Source of the DNA: Streptomyces shenzhenensis
GTDB taxonomy: Bacteria > Actinomycetota > Actinomycetes > Streptomycetales > Streptomycetaceae
Length of the DNA: 64,000 bases
Reading direction: 5' to 3'
Assembly: GCF_021462265.1 (NCBI RefSeq)
Contig: NZ_JAJONF010000003.1
Coordinates: 1 to 64,000, forward strand
Shown here piece after piece: positions 50,468-58,800 of this stretch; within the stretch, counting starts at the first letter, position 1; each line of letters opens with the position of its first letter. A program made the translations under genes and the position numbers. Below the pieces are notes generated by a model that worked only from the letters and a program-made list of their open reading frames with translations, did no database searches and was not told the DNA's origin.

Positions 50468-52813
50468 ATGGTCTCGCCCACCTCCGAAGAAGACACCCGC
50501 AAGGTTCAGACCGCGGTCATCGGCCAGGCCGAGTCGGACTGGCCGATGTTCCTGCCGTACGACCACGACGACTTCGACCGGTTCATGCGGGGCCGGACCC
50601 GCGACGACTTCTATTGCGGAGTCCTGCTCGGCGGCTGCGGCAAGAAGCTGACTCCGAAGCGGTACACGGAGAAGAAGTGCCACTTCGCCCACCGGCCGCC
50701 CGTGCACTGCCGCCGCACGGAGACCGGTGAGGCCAGCGCCGACCACCTCTACATCGGGCAGGCGCTACGGCGCTGGCTGCTGCGGCAGGGTTACCAGGAC
50801 GCCGAGGTCACCTACCTGGACCCCGGCTCGGTCCATGGTGGAGCCGTCGAGGTCCGGTTCGGTCAGGGTCGGTCCCGGCTCATCCGGGTCCAGTTGGCAC
50901 GCCTCTCCCTCCGCGAGTGGCAGGAGACCCGCGAACGCCTTGCCGGCCGGCACACCCACGTCCACTGGGCGTACGGACCCTACTGCGGGCTCTCGCACAA
51001 CGAGGTGCACGCCGCCGGGCATGCCATCCGCATCTCCTGCCGCACCGAGGGCGATACCCGCGAGGTGTACGTCGGCACGCAGTACCCGGACAACAGCCTC
51101 GCGTGGTCGGCCCTCACCGAGTGCCGTCTGTCGAACGAGGGGATCATCACGCCCCGCCTCGACGCCGAACCACCCGCGAGCAGCACGGCTGCTCGCGCCC
51201 CTACGCCCCTGGCTTTCCCGCTTGCTCCGGGCACCATCGCCTTTACCGCTGCGACCGAACTCCCCGCACCCCGTCCCGACCCGGACGGCACCCCCGTACG
51301 CCTCTACGAGGCCGACCTCCAGCCGCTCGGCTCAGCTGTCGTCCGGGCCCGGATCACCCTGCCCCACGCCCACCCCGTCCCTTCTCCTCACCAACTACAC
51401 GTCATCTACTCCTCAGCCCACCTGCTGCCGCTCACCGAAGCGACCTCCTCCGAGCCCGCCTGGCTCATACACGCCGACGGTGCCTCGCCCCTCCCTCAAC
51501 AGACCGACTCCCGCTGGCCGGACCTGCGCCCCGCATCTCCGCCGCCCGAGTCGCCCCCACCAACCCCCACGACGACCGAACCGGCCGCCTCCACACCCCG
51601 CCCGCTTCCCCTCGGTGAGGCCGAGACGATACGCGTCTTCCGCTCAAGGCTCGACCTCGTCGCTCGCGCCCGCGGCCTCATCAACTGGGAGACGCTCGTC
51701 GGCCACGCGGGAGCAACGCCCGGCGACATCACACCGGAGGAACGCGTCCGCCTGCTCATCGCGGTGGACCACCCCCGAGCCGACGGCAAGCCCGTGCTCT
51801 CGGCGCTCGTCAAACCCGCCCTCGCCCCGGACGCACCCGCCCCGTACTTCGCCGACGTCCTGGCCGGCCTCGGCTGGAAATCCGACCTGCCCGAGGCGAA
51901 GGTGGTGGAAATCTGGGAGCGTGAGCGAAAGACCGCCTACGCTCTCGCCGAATCGACACCCGCACGACAACAGTCCTCGGCCAGTGGGTCAGAGGCGAAG
52001 GCCGGTACCGCAGACGTGCTGAACGAGGCGCGGCTCGTGGCCCGGCTCCGCGTACATCTGGAAGTCGTCGCCAAAGGGCACGGCACCATCAAGTGGTCGA
52101 CCCTGCTCAAGAAGCAGGGCATCTCGCCGTCCACGTTGTCTCATCCGGACCGCGTTCGGCTGCTGGTCGCAGTGGACAGGTCCTACGTTCCCGGGCGCCG
52201 GTTGTTGTCGGCCCTGGTGAAGGCGGACGGGCAGACCCCGGGCCCGGCCCCGTTCTTCGGCGACGTGCTGAAGGAGTTGGGCTGGAAGCCCGACGCCGCC
52301 ACCCCGACCGTAGCGGCAGCCTGGCGGGCCGCCGTGGACCGTGCCCACGCGCGGGGCGACCGAGCCGTACCGGTGGCCCGGAGCGCTTCCGCCGAGCGCC
52401 CCACCGAGGACGGCCGTGTGCGCTGGGGCAAGCTCGGGACCACCAAGGCAGCCGTGGTCGTAGCCGTTCGGCGGGCACTGATCGACGCCGCCCGCCGCCA
52501 GGTTTGTGTGGGCTGGCACACGCTCGCCGCTGCCGCCGGGCTCAAGCCGACGGACCTCACCGACCGGGCCAGGGAAGCGATCCTCGTATCGGTCGACAGC
52601 CCGCCCACCTACGGGGTGCTGCTCTCCTCCCTCGTGGTCGCCTCCGAGCACACGCCCGTGCCGTACTTCGACGCCATCCTCAAACGCCTCGGACGGCCCC
52701 ACGGCCTGCGTCCCATCGAACTGGGCCAGCTCCGGAAGACGGAACAGGCCCGAGCGTTCGCGGCATACAGTGCTGCTGCTGGCACCGCCGGTGACCTGAA
52801 GGAAAGAACATGA
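50468..52813 (+). CDS. CoiA-like nuclease-domain protein with three C-terminal repeats
   Basis: In the 781-residue product, residues about 55-165 resemble the competence protein CoiA domain: YCGVLLGGCGKKLT, KKCHFAHRP, a following Cys and His, and then VEVRF...RLIRVQLARLSLREWQ, which is the place where CoiA-type PD-(D/E)xK nucleases have their acidic-Gln block. The exact catalytic residues are not all present. Residues about 170-385 are variable with Pro/Thr linkers. Three related repeats of about 90 residues (near 390-478, 525-617 and 667-750) share an INWETL / IKWSTL / VGWHTL motif followed by R..LIAVD.......LLSALV and PYFADVLAGLGW. They look like small wing-type modules. It is the fifth gene of the defence arm, 87 bases after its neighbour. 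Confidence 0.7.
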   Translation: MVSPTSEEDTRKVQTAVIGQAESDWPMFLPYDHDDFDRFMRGRTRDDFYCGVLLGGCGKKLTPKRYTEKKCHFAHRPPVHCRRTETGEASADHLYIGQALRRWLLRQGYQDAEVTYLDPGSVHGGAVEVRFGQGRSRLIRVQLARLSLREWQETRERLAGRHTHVHWAYGPYCGLSHNEVHAAGHAIRISCRTEGDTREVYVGTQYPDNSLAWSALTECRLSNEGIITPRLDAEPPASSTAARAPTPLAFPLAPGTIAFTAATELPAPRPDPDGTPVRLYEADLQPLGSAVVRARITLPHAHPVPSPHQLHVIYSSAHLLPLTEATSSEPAWLIHADGASPLPQQTDSRWPDLRPASPPPESPPPTPTTTEPAASTPRPLPLGEAETIRVFRSRLDLVARARGLINWETLVGHAGATPGDITPEERVRLLIAVDHPRADGKPVLSALVKPALAPDAPAPYFADVLAGLGWKSDLPEAKVVEIWERERKTAYALAESTPARQQSSASGSEAKAGTADVLNEARLVARLRVHLEVVAKGHGTIKWSTLLKKQGISPSTLSHPDRVRLLVAVDRSYVPGRRLLSALVKADGQTPGPAPFFGDVLKELGWKPDAATPTVAAAWRAAVDRAHARGDRAVPVARSASAERPTEDGRVRWGKLGTTKAAVVVAVRRALIDAARRQVCVGWHTLAAAAGLKPTDLTDRAREAILVSVDSPPTYGVLLSSLVVASEHTPVPYFDAILKRLGRPHGLRPIELGQLRKTEQARAFAAYSAAAGTAGDLKERT

Positions 52814-53238
52814 GAACGAACCGTCGTCGCGTCGCAATCGGCATAGCCGCCACTGCAGCCGTCGTCACCCTGTCCGGCGCGGCCGGAGCGGTGGCCGGCG
52901 CCTATTTCGTCGCGACCGGTCCAACCGGCGCGCGGGGCCCGGCGGGACCGGAAGGGGCACGTGGACCGCAGGGGCCTCAGGGCGAGCAGGGGCTGCAAGG
53001 CCAACGGGGCGCCAAGGGCGACCAGGGAGAGCCCGGCGCGTCCGCCGAACCGGCCACCCTCGGCATACCGGATGCCAGCACAACGGGCCCCGACCTCTCC
53101 GGCGGCCTGCTCATCAGCTCCGGCGCGTGCCCGGCCGGAACCTCGAACTGGGACACCATCTACGTAGGACGCAACTCTGTCCTCGGATCGCCAGGAGAGT
53201 TGGACATGCGTGCGATGACACTCTGCAAGATCTTCTGA
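52810..53238 (+). CDS. Collagen-like repeat protein with N-terminal membrane/signal segment
   Basis: The 142-residue product starts at ATG 52810, overlapping the previous stop (ATGA) and preceded by AAGGAAAG. Residues about 8-30 are a signal/anchor segment. About 35-73 are twelve or so Gly-X-Y triplets (GPTGARGPAGPEGARGPQ, and onward to GEPGAS). The C-terminal 65 residues form a small domain with two cysteines (GACPAGTSN...TLCKIF). Collagen-like triplets usually give a surface trimer. It is the last gene of the right arm of the defence island. Whether it belongs to the system functionally or is just cotranscribed is open. Confidence 0.75.
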   Translation: MRTNRRRVAIGIAATAAVVTLSGAAGAVAGAYFVATGPTGARGPAGPEGARGPQGPQGEQGLQGQRGAKGDQGEPGASAEPATLGIPDASTTGPDLSGGLLISSGACPAGTSNWDTIYVGRNSVLGSPGELDMRAMTLCKIF

Positions 53239-53262
53239 GCGCCAACGCGCACGCCGCTCTGC

Positions 53263-53448
53263 TCAGGCCTCCGCCACGAACCCTACGAACCGCGACCACT
53301 CCGCACGTCCGACGGCGAAGTGCGGGCGCGTCACGTCCTTGGAGTCCCGTACGTGGATGGCCTGTTCGGTGAGGGCGACCTCGACGCAGCTGTCACCCTG
53401 GCTGCCGCTGTAGCTGGACTTGAACCAGGCCAGTTCCGTCACGCTCAT
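53263..53448 (-). CDS. DUF397 protein, second copy
   Basis: The 61-residue protein has the full DUF397 pattern: LAWFKSSYSGSQGDSCVEVA, IHVRDSKD, and W-SRFVGFV near the end. ATG 53448 overlaps the regulator stop (ATGA), so it is coupled to the XRE gene. Its partner is presumably the DUF5753 regulator. It converges with the collagen-like gene across only 24 bases and marks the right limit of the defence island. Confidence 0.92.
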   Translation of the reverse strand: MSVTELAWFKSSYSGSQGDSCVEVALTEQAIHVRDSKDVTRPHFAVGRAEWSRFVGFVAEA

Positions 53449-54329
53449 AGCTCTCCTCGGAGTCGCTCCAACAGGCCTCGGGAATCCTTGGAGTTGAGGG
53501 CCTGCGAGCGCAGTGTGTCATAGCGCTGGTAGAGGAGGCTCACCTCTTTCGGGTCGGCGATCAGACGGCCGTTCTGCTGCCCTTCGGAGTACGCAAGCCG
53601 TTGTCCCTTCGGGGTCTCCAAGAGCTGCAACGGGCCGTCCAGGCACGCGTGCAACCCGGCCTCAAGCGGCACGATCTGAAGCGTCACGTTGCGCGGCGCG
53701 CTCAGCTCCAACACTCGATCGAACATCTCCCGCATCTGGTCCGCGTTCCCGAACCGGCGACGGAAGACGTGCTCCTCAACGATGAAGCTGAACGGGATGG
53801 TCGGCCGCTCGAACAGCATCCGCTGCCGCTCCATGCGCCTGGCCATGAACTCGTCCAACTGGTCGTCCGGTGCCACCGGAACGGTCCCCTCGAACACCGC
53901 CCGCGCATACCCCTCCGACTGCAACAACCCCGGCACCAGCCTGCACTCATACGTGCACAGACTCTCCGCCACCCGCTCCAACTTGGCCCACTGCCGGAAC
54001 CACGCCGCAAGCCCCACATCCCCGCGTCCCCGCGTCACGTACTGCGACGACTTCCGTAACGCCCCCGTGTTCCCCAGCAGCTCCTCCGACCGTTCCACAT
54101 ACGCCTCGTCCGCCAGCCGTCGCCCCAACTCCACGGACGCGACCGTGTGTTTGGAGTACCGCACCAGCTCCGCGAACTCGGCCCTGCTGTACCCCGCGTG
54201 CTCGCGCAGAGCCTGGGCCACCGCCCCGAACGTCCGCAGACTGTCCGAGGGATCGGGCTCACGATCCGGCTCACCGCCGGCCGGCTCCCCGTCGCTGCCA
54301 TCGGCCATGATGTCGATACCGCCCGTCAT
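53445..54329 (-). CDS. XRE-family regulator with DUF5753 domain, second copy
   Basis: The 294-residue regulator has a helix-turn-helix at residues about 32-85 (ALREHAGYSRAEFAELVRYS, then KHTVASVELGRR) and a DUF5753 domain (YECRLVPGLLQSEGYARAVF through QIVPLEAGLHACLDGPLQLL). ATG 54329 has GGGAGG 8 bases upstream. It forms a coupled pair with DUF397. It is a paralogue of the pair near 13 kb but is clearly diverged. It may be unrelated to the defence genes, since such pairs are scattered all over streptomycete chromosomes. Confidence 0.92.
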   Translation of the reverse strand: MTGGIDIMADGSDGEPAGGEPDREPDPSDSLRTFGAVAQALREHAGYSRAEFAELVRYSKHTVASVELGRRLADEAYVERSEELLGNTGALRKSSQYVTRGRGDVGLAAWFRQWAKLERVAESLCTYECRLVPGLLQSEGYARAVFEGTVPVAPDDQLDEFMARRMERQRMLFERPTIPFSFIVEEHVFRRRFGNADQMREMFDRVLELSAPRNVTLQIVPLEAGLHACLDGPLQLLETPKGQRLAYSEGQQNGRLIADPKEVSLLYQRYDTLRSQALNSKDSRGLLERLRGEL

Positions 54330-54353
54330 ACGCGGCCACCTCCCGTTCAGTAC

Positions 54354-54965
54354 CTACGTCACGCACTGTCCGTCGCCCCACGCCCGACGGCACCCAGCGT
54401 GACGCAAGGCCTCGCGTACTGTCCACAGAACGTGTGCGTACGCTGACAAAGCGTACGCATGGCACTCCCTGAGGCCCCTCGTGAGATCCCGCGAGGCTTC
54501 CCAGACCGCCTGCGCCCGGAGCATGCAGCCTGCGGTCGCCTCAAAGCCTGGGCAACGGCGGGTCGGGTAGCTGTGGCTGCCGCAGATGCTGTCCGCCGTC
54601 GTACACGTGCTGGGGTGAAGGCCTCCGCCCGGCGCGCCAGCCGCGTCGCAGTCGTCCAGGACGCACTCGACCCGCTCCCGCAGCCTCACCGGTCCGCCCC
54701 CACGCGCAAGCCAGTCCTCTCCGTCGGGGGCAAGGATGGCGGCGGAACCGGTGACGACGTCCACCAAGCGCACCGCCTCGCCGACAGCGGCCATGCGCGC
54801 GTCGGGCACCGCACTCTGGGCGAGGAACCGCACAAGGAACGCCTCTTCGGTCGACGCCGTGATCCGCTCTGGGCCACGCCAGACCCTGCGGCCCTTCGCA
54901 GACAGGTGTCCACGCGGACATGAAGGACACGGTGCCGAGCAGCAGTCGGCCCTCCGCGGTGTCAT
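54354..54965 (-). CDS. Possible hypothetical protein, doubtful
   Basis: The 203-residue frame has a plausible G+C pattern at third positions between about residues 40 and 100 (FLVRFLAQSAVPDARMAAVG, then VTGSAAILAPDGEDWLARGG). The ends (a cysteine-rich start and a Cys/Arg/His-rich finish) look unlike a normal protein. ATG 54965 has GAAGG directly against it, which is poor spacing. I do not recognise a family. It may be a decayed regulator gene beside the XRE pair, or no gene at all. Confidence 0.3.
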   Translation of the reverse strand: MTPRRADCCSAPCPSCPRGHLSAKGRRVWRGPERITASTEEAFLVRFLAQSAVPDARMAAVGEAVRLVDVVTGSAAILAPDGEDWLARGGGPVRLRERVECVLDDCDAAGAPGGGLHPSTCTTADSICGSHSYPTRRCPGFEATAGCMLRAQAVWEASRDLTRGLRECHAYALSAYAHVLWTVREALRHAGCRRAWGDGQCVT

Positions 54966-55130
54966 CCTTCGCGCCTATGAGCAGAACGCAGCCATGTCCG
55001 ACGGCTTCCCCTGAGCGACAAGCGGTCGCCAGCGCTCTCCCGAACCGGGTGGCGAGCTGAGCATGGGTCCCACGGCACCGCGGGGCCGGGGACAGGGACG
55101 AACCACACCGGTAACTCGTAGAGTTCTCAC

Positions 55131-55769
55131 ATGACTGACGACCTCAACGTTGTGCTCGACCGCCTCGACGCATGGCTGGAGGAAAACGCACCCGCTGACC
55201 ACGCCGCCCTGAACTCACCGGCCACGCGGGAGGACATCGATGCCATCGCCGACCGTCGGTTCCCTCTACACCCCGATCTGGCGGCGTGGCTGGAACGTCA
55301 CAACGGCGTCACGGCCGCGAAGGGCCACAACGGCCCCGGCGTCATTCTCCCCGAAGGGTTTATATTGCACGACGCGGCGGGAATGCGTACAGGTCAACGA
55401 GCCCTGGAAGAAGCGATTGCGGAGTGGGTAGACGAGAACGAGTCGGAAGATCCCGACCTGCGTGATATCTATGACGGGATGTACGGATACGCCTTCCATG
55501 TCCGGTGGGTTCCGATTGCCACGGACATCACCGGAGGCAAGCTCATCGTCGATCACCGTGATGGAGACCGGTTCGGAAACGTGCTCTACGGCCTGCAAGC
55601 CGGGGACACGGAGGGCCCGGTGAAGGTGTGGGACAGCCTGTCGCACATGTTCCAGGATCTCCTCGCCGCCCTGACCGAGGGGACAGAAATCCGCCTGCCC
55701 GGCTATGCCGATCCGGTAACACCTCGTCTCTCCGGCAGCGATGACCATGCCTTCGTAATGTGGGGATAG
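55131..55769 (+). CDS. SMI1/KNR4 (SUKH) family protein, probable immunity protein
   Basis: The 212-residue protein has the SUKH pattern: ATREDIDAIADRRFPLHPDL near residues 29-50, AAWLERHNGV, and later WVPIATDITGGKLIVDHRDG, the region that in SMI1/KNR4 proteins reads WIPFA.DGGGNYLCLD. Bacterial SUKH proteins are known as immunity proteins for nuclease-type polymorphic toxins. It converges with the 1,499-residue secreted nuclease, with stops about 60 bases apart, so a toxin/immunity relation is plausible though the orientation is unusual for that. The ATG at 55131 is the first in frame; no strong ribosome-binding site is visible. Confidence 0.85.
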   Translation: MTDDLNVVLDRLDAWLEENAPADHAALNSPATREDIDAIADRRFPLHPDLAAWLERHNGVTAAKGHNGPGVILPEGFILHDAAGMRTGQRALEEAIAEWVDENESEDPDLRDIYDGMYGYAFHVRWVPIATDITGGKLIVDHRDGDRFGNVLYGLQAGDTEGPVKVWDSLSHMFQDLLAALTEGTEIRLPGYADPVTPRLSGSDDHAFVMWG

Positions 55770-55777
55770 GAGGGAGC

Positions 55778-55812
55778 GGCGGTCCGAAGCGCGGACGCGT
55801 CGGACCACCGCC
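55778..55812. terminator. Hairpin between the convergent SUKH and nuclease genes
   Basis: GGCGGTCCGA (55778-55787) pairs with TCGGACCACCGCC (55800-55812) with a 3-base bulge. It sits in the 62-base gap between two convergent stops and could terminate both transcripts. Confidence 0.65.
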
Positions 55813-55831
55813 CTGCCAAGCGGATCAGGAA

Positions 55832-58800
55832 CTACGGGGTGACCACGCAAATCTCATCGGGACGGCAGCCCTCCACTGACGGCGCCTTGATGTAGAAAGC
55901 ATCATTGTCGGCCATCCGCGCCTTCGTGTAGAAGGCTGAGAGGCCCCGACCCGCGGCCTCGTTCTGTTTCGCCGACATCGAAGCCCGGCCACAGACTTCC
56001 TTCCACGTCGATGGCGGGTATCCCCCGTCCGGGTACAAGCGCCACTTCCCGTCGCTATCGCTCTTCTGGGCGTACAGCTGGACGCACTCATCTCCGTTGG
56101 TTATGGACTGGCCACCGCTCTCCTTCGTCGCGGCGAACGGAAACTCGTCACACTGCCTGCCGTCGGGACTGTTCGTCGTCGCCTCGGGCGTCGCCGCGGT
56201 GTTGGGCGTGTATGACGTGGGGCACACCTTCCGCCTGTTCGCTTCCCGCACTGTTCCGTCCCTCTCCCGGTGGAGCGGTGTCCCGTGTTCCTCGCTACCC
56301 GGATGCGACGGCAACTCCTCCCTCAGCAGCCAGTAGTAGGCGGCAGCAGCGGGGTATTTCGCGGTGTTCAGGGTGAACGTCGGAATGTGCTTGGCGAAGA
56401 TGCAACCGGTTGAGTTCGGGACCGATACCCCGTTGTCACAGCGGACCTGATCAAACAGGGATACCTCTGGCTTGTCGACCGGAACGAGGCCCTTCCATTC
56501 GGGACTGTCGGCCTTGAAGCTCAGATACACTCCACGATCGAACTCCTGGGACGTGCCGGCTGTCGGCGTATTCCAGGTATTCGCCTTCGTCGCACTGGCC
56601 CAGTGGTTGTCGACCACGCTGGCCCACGTCGCGTCACTCCAGTTCGTCGTGTATGTCGTATCGCAGTCAGGGGTACACGGGGTGTCCCAGTAGTCCACTG
56701 ATACGGCGCCGAGAACGGCATCCATATCAACGGGAACGATCGACATGCGTTCCGTGAACGTCGCCGAGTTCGCCGTCTTGGTCTCGACGAACACGTTGAA
56801 TGCGGCGGAAGCGGTCTCCACGGCTCCGTCGGCGTCCTTCTTCGTCCAGTGGACCACTGTGGTGAACGCCAGGCACCCCTCACGCCGTTCAATCGTGTAG
56901 GTCTGCGTCAGACCTACTTGAGCGCACCATGTGACCAGGGTCGTGGAGGGAACACTGACGGCAGGGGTGACTCCCACCGCTGTCGTCGGCTTGGCCAGCG
57001 GCTTGAAAGTGACGCATTGGCGACCCTGACCGTTTTCCAGGCTTCCAGAGCACGAGTCGTCCCCTGTGAGCGAGCGGAACAGCGGATTGGACTCCAGACC
57101 GACGGGGGTGGGCTGCTTCTGCTGGTCGTCATCGACGAAGTCGACGTCCGGTGCGTTGTCGTCCGGATCAGGTAGTTCCAGACCTGCAATCCTGCCCCCG
57201 GGCACGTCGAAGTCGCCGGGAACGAAGGCGACCGCACCCCAGGCTATGTCCTTGTCTGCGGTTCCATTGCTGGTGGTGTTCGAAAGCCTTACCTCGGGAG
57301 TCATGCCGTTGAACCGGAAAGCGCCGAGGGGAACCCACTTGTTGGACGAGTTCGCGGACTGATCAATCGTCACCTTCTCGATGCCCAGGGCGGTGACGAC
57401 CTCGTAGACCGCTCCCTGGGTCTGCGCTCCCGTGTCTGGGATGTTCACGTAGACCATGGCCTGGTTCTTGTCGAGAGGCCCGCTCAGCTTCCATGAGCCG
57501 TCGATGGTCATCTTGCCGTGGGCCCCGCCCAGTTGATCGGGGGAACGTTCATGGGCGTACCAGAAGTGACCGTCGTAGCCGCCACCGATCTGGTGCAGGT
57601 CGGCCTTCGCGGCGTACTGCCCCAGCCCCGGCCCGGTCGCGTTCGGGTCGGGATAGAAGGTGAACTGAAACGAGCCGTCCGTCGCCGTCGTTCCGCAGTC
57701 GCTCCAGGTGTCGGTTCCCGCCGGAACGGACTCGACGACCTTCGCCCCCGATGGGGCGCCGGAGCACACGGGCGTACCGTACTGCAGGCGGTAGCCGCGG
57801 CCGGGCTCACTGACCAGAGTCTGATACTTGATGTGCTCGAAGCCGCAGCTGGTGACGCAGTCGGACTTCCATGTGACGTTGGACTCGTGCCACCAGTACT
57901 GGGCGTAGCAGGCCGCGTCGGGGCAGTCCGGCGGGTTGGCCGCGTCGCAGTTGTTCTTGGTGTTGCAGAACGCGTCGAGCGGCGGCGAGATGTGTGCCCG
58001 GCGGTATTTCCCGCTGGCCGGGTCGATGACGGTCCCGGTGGTGCCGTTCCAGGTGGCGGGGTAGAAGCCGGCGGAGGAGAAGCCGGACTCGCCGGGCCAG
58101 TCCTGGCGACCCGAGGTGGCGTAGGAGTGGCCGGTGTCCTGCGACCAGGCGGCCCACCCCATCACCTTCTCCTCGTACGGCCAGTTCTGGGGATGCGCGG
58201 CGTCCCTGGCGGCCAGCGGGTCGAGGTCGGTGTTCAGGAAGGCCAGCCGGGATGCGGGGTAGACGGGGTTGGCGGGGTTGTTGTACCAGCCCAGGCCCCA
58301 GTTGCCGTTGGTTCCGGCGTCCGCCTTCTTGTTGAAGCCGAGGTTGTAGTTCCACACGGCGGTGAACCAGTTCTCGGGCTTGGCCGGGTCGTCGTTGTTG
58401 ACGGCGATCGTCTGGCCGGACTGGTGCACCTCGTTCCACTTGTCGGCGAGGATATAGAGGGAGGCCGCGATGTTGGTGGTGTAGTCGATGGCGATCGCGC
58501 GCTGCGTGCTTACCGGGCGGGAGGTCTCGCCCGGCTTCTCGTATCCGGCCTTGCGCATGCCGTCGGTGACCTGGCCGACACCGTAGCCGCAGTCGGACTT
58601 GTCCCAGTGGATGGTCCAGAAGTCGTCGAGGGATCCGCCGGTCTGATGGCCGTAGTAGCCGTCGACGGCCGCGAGCGGGCTGCCCGTCTGGCCTGGAATG
58701 GCACCGGATTCGGCCTGCCACAGGTTGGACTCCTGCGCGAGGACGCCCAGTTCGACCTGGGCGGGTATGCGCTGTCCGCTGCCGGTGTTCAGCGTAGGAG

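Noticed and set aside
54459..54923. A plus-strand gene opposite the doubtful 54.4-55.0 kb frame
   Set aside because: It gives an Arg/Ala/His-rich product without a domain, and there is no ribosome-binding site. Neither strand is convincing here.
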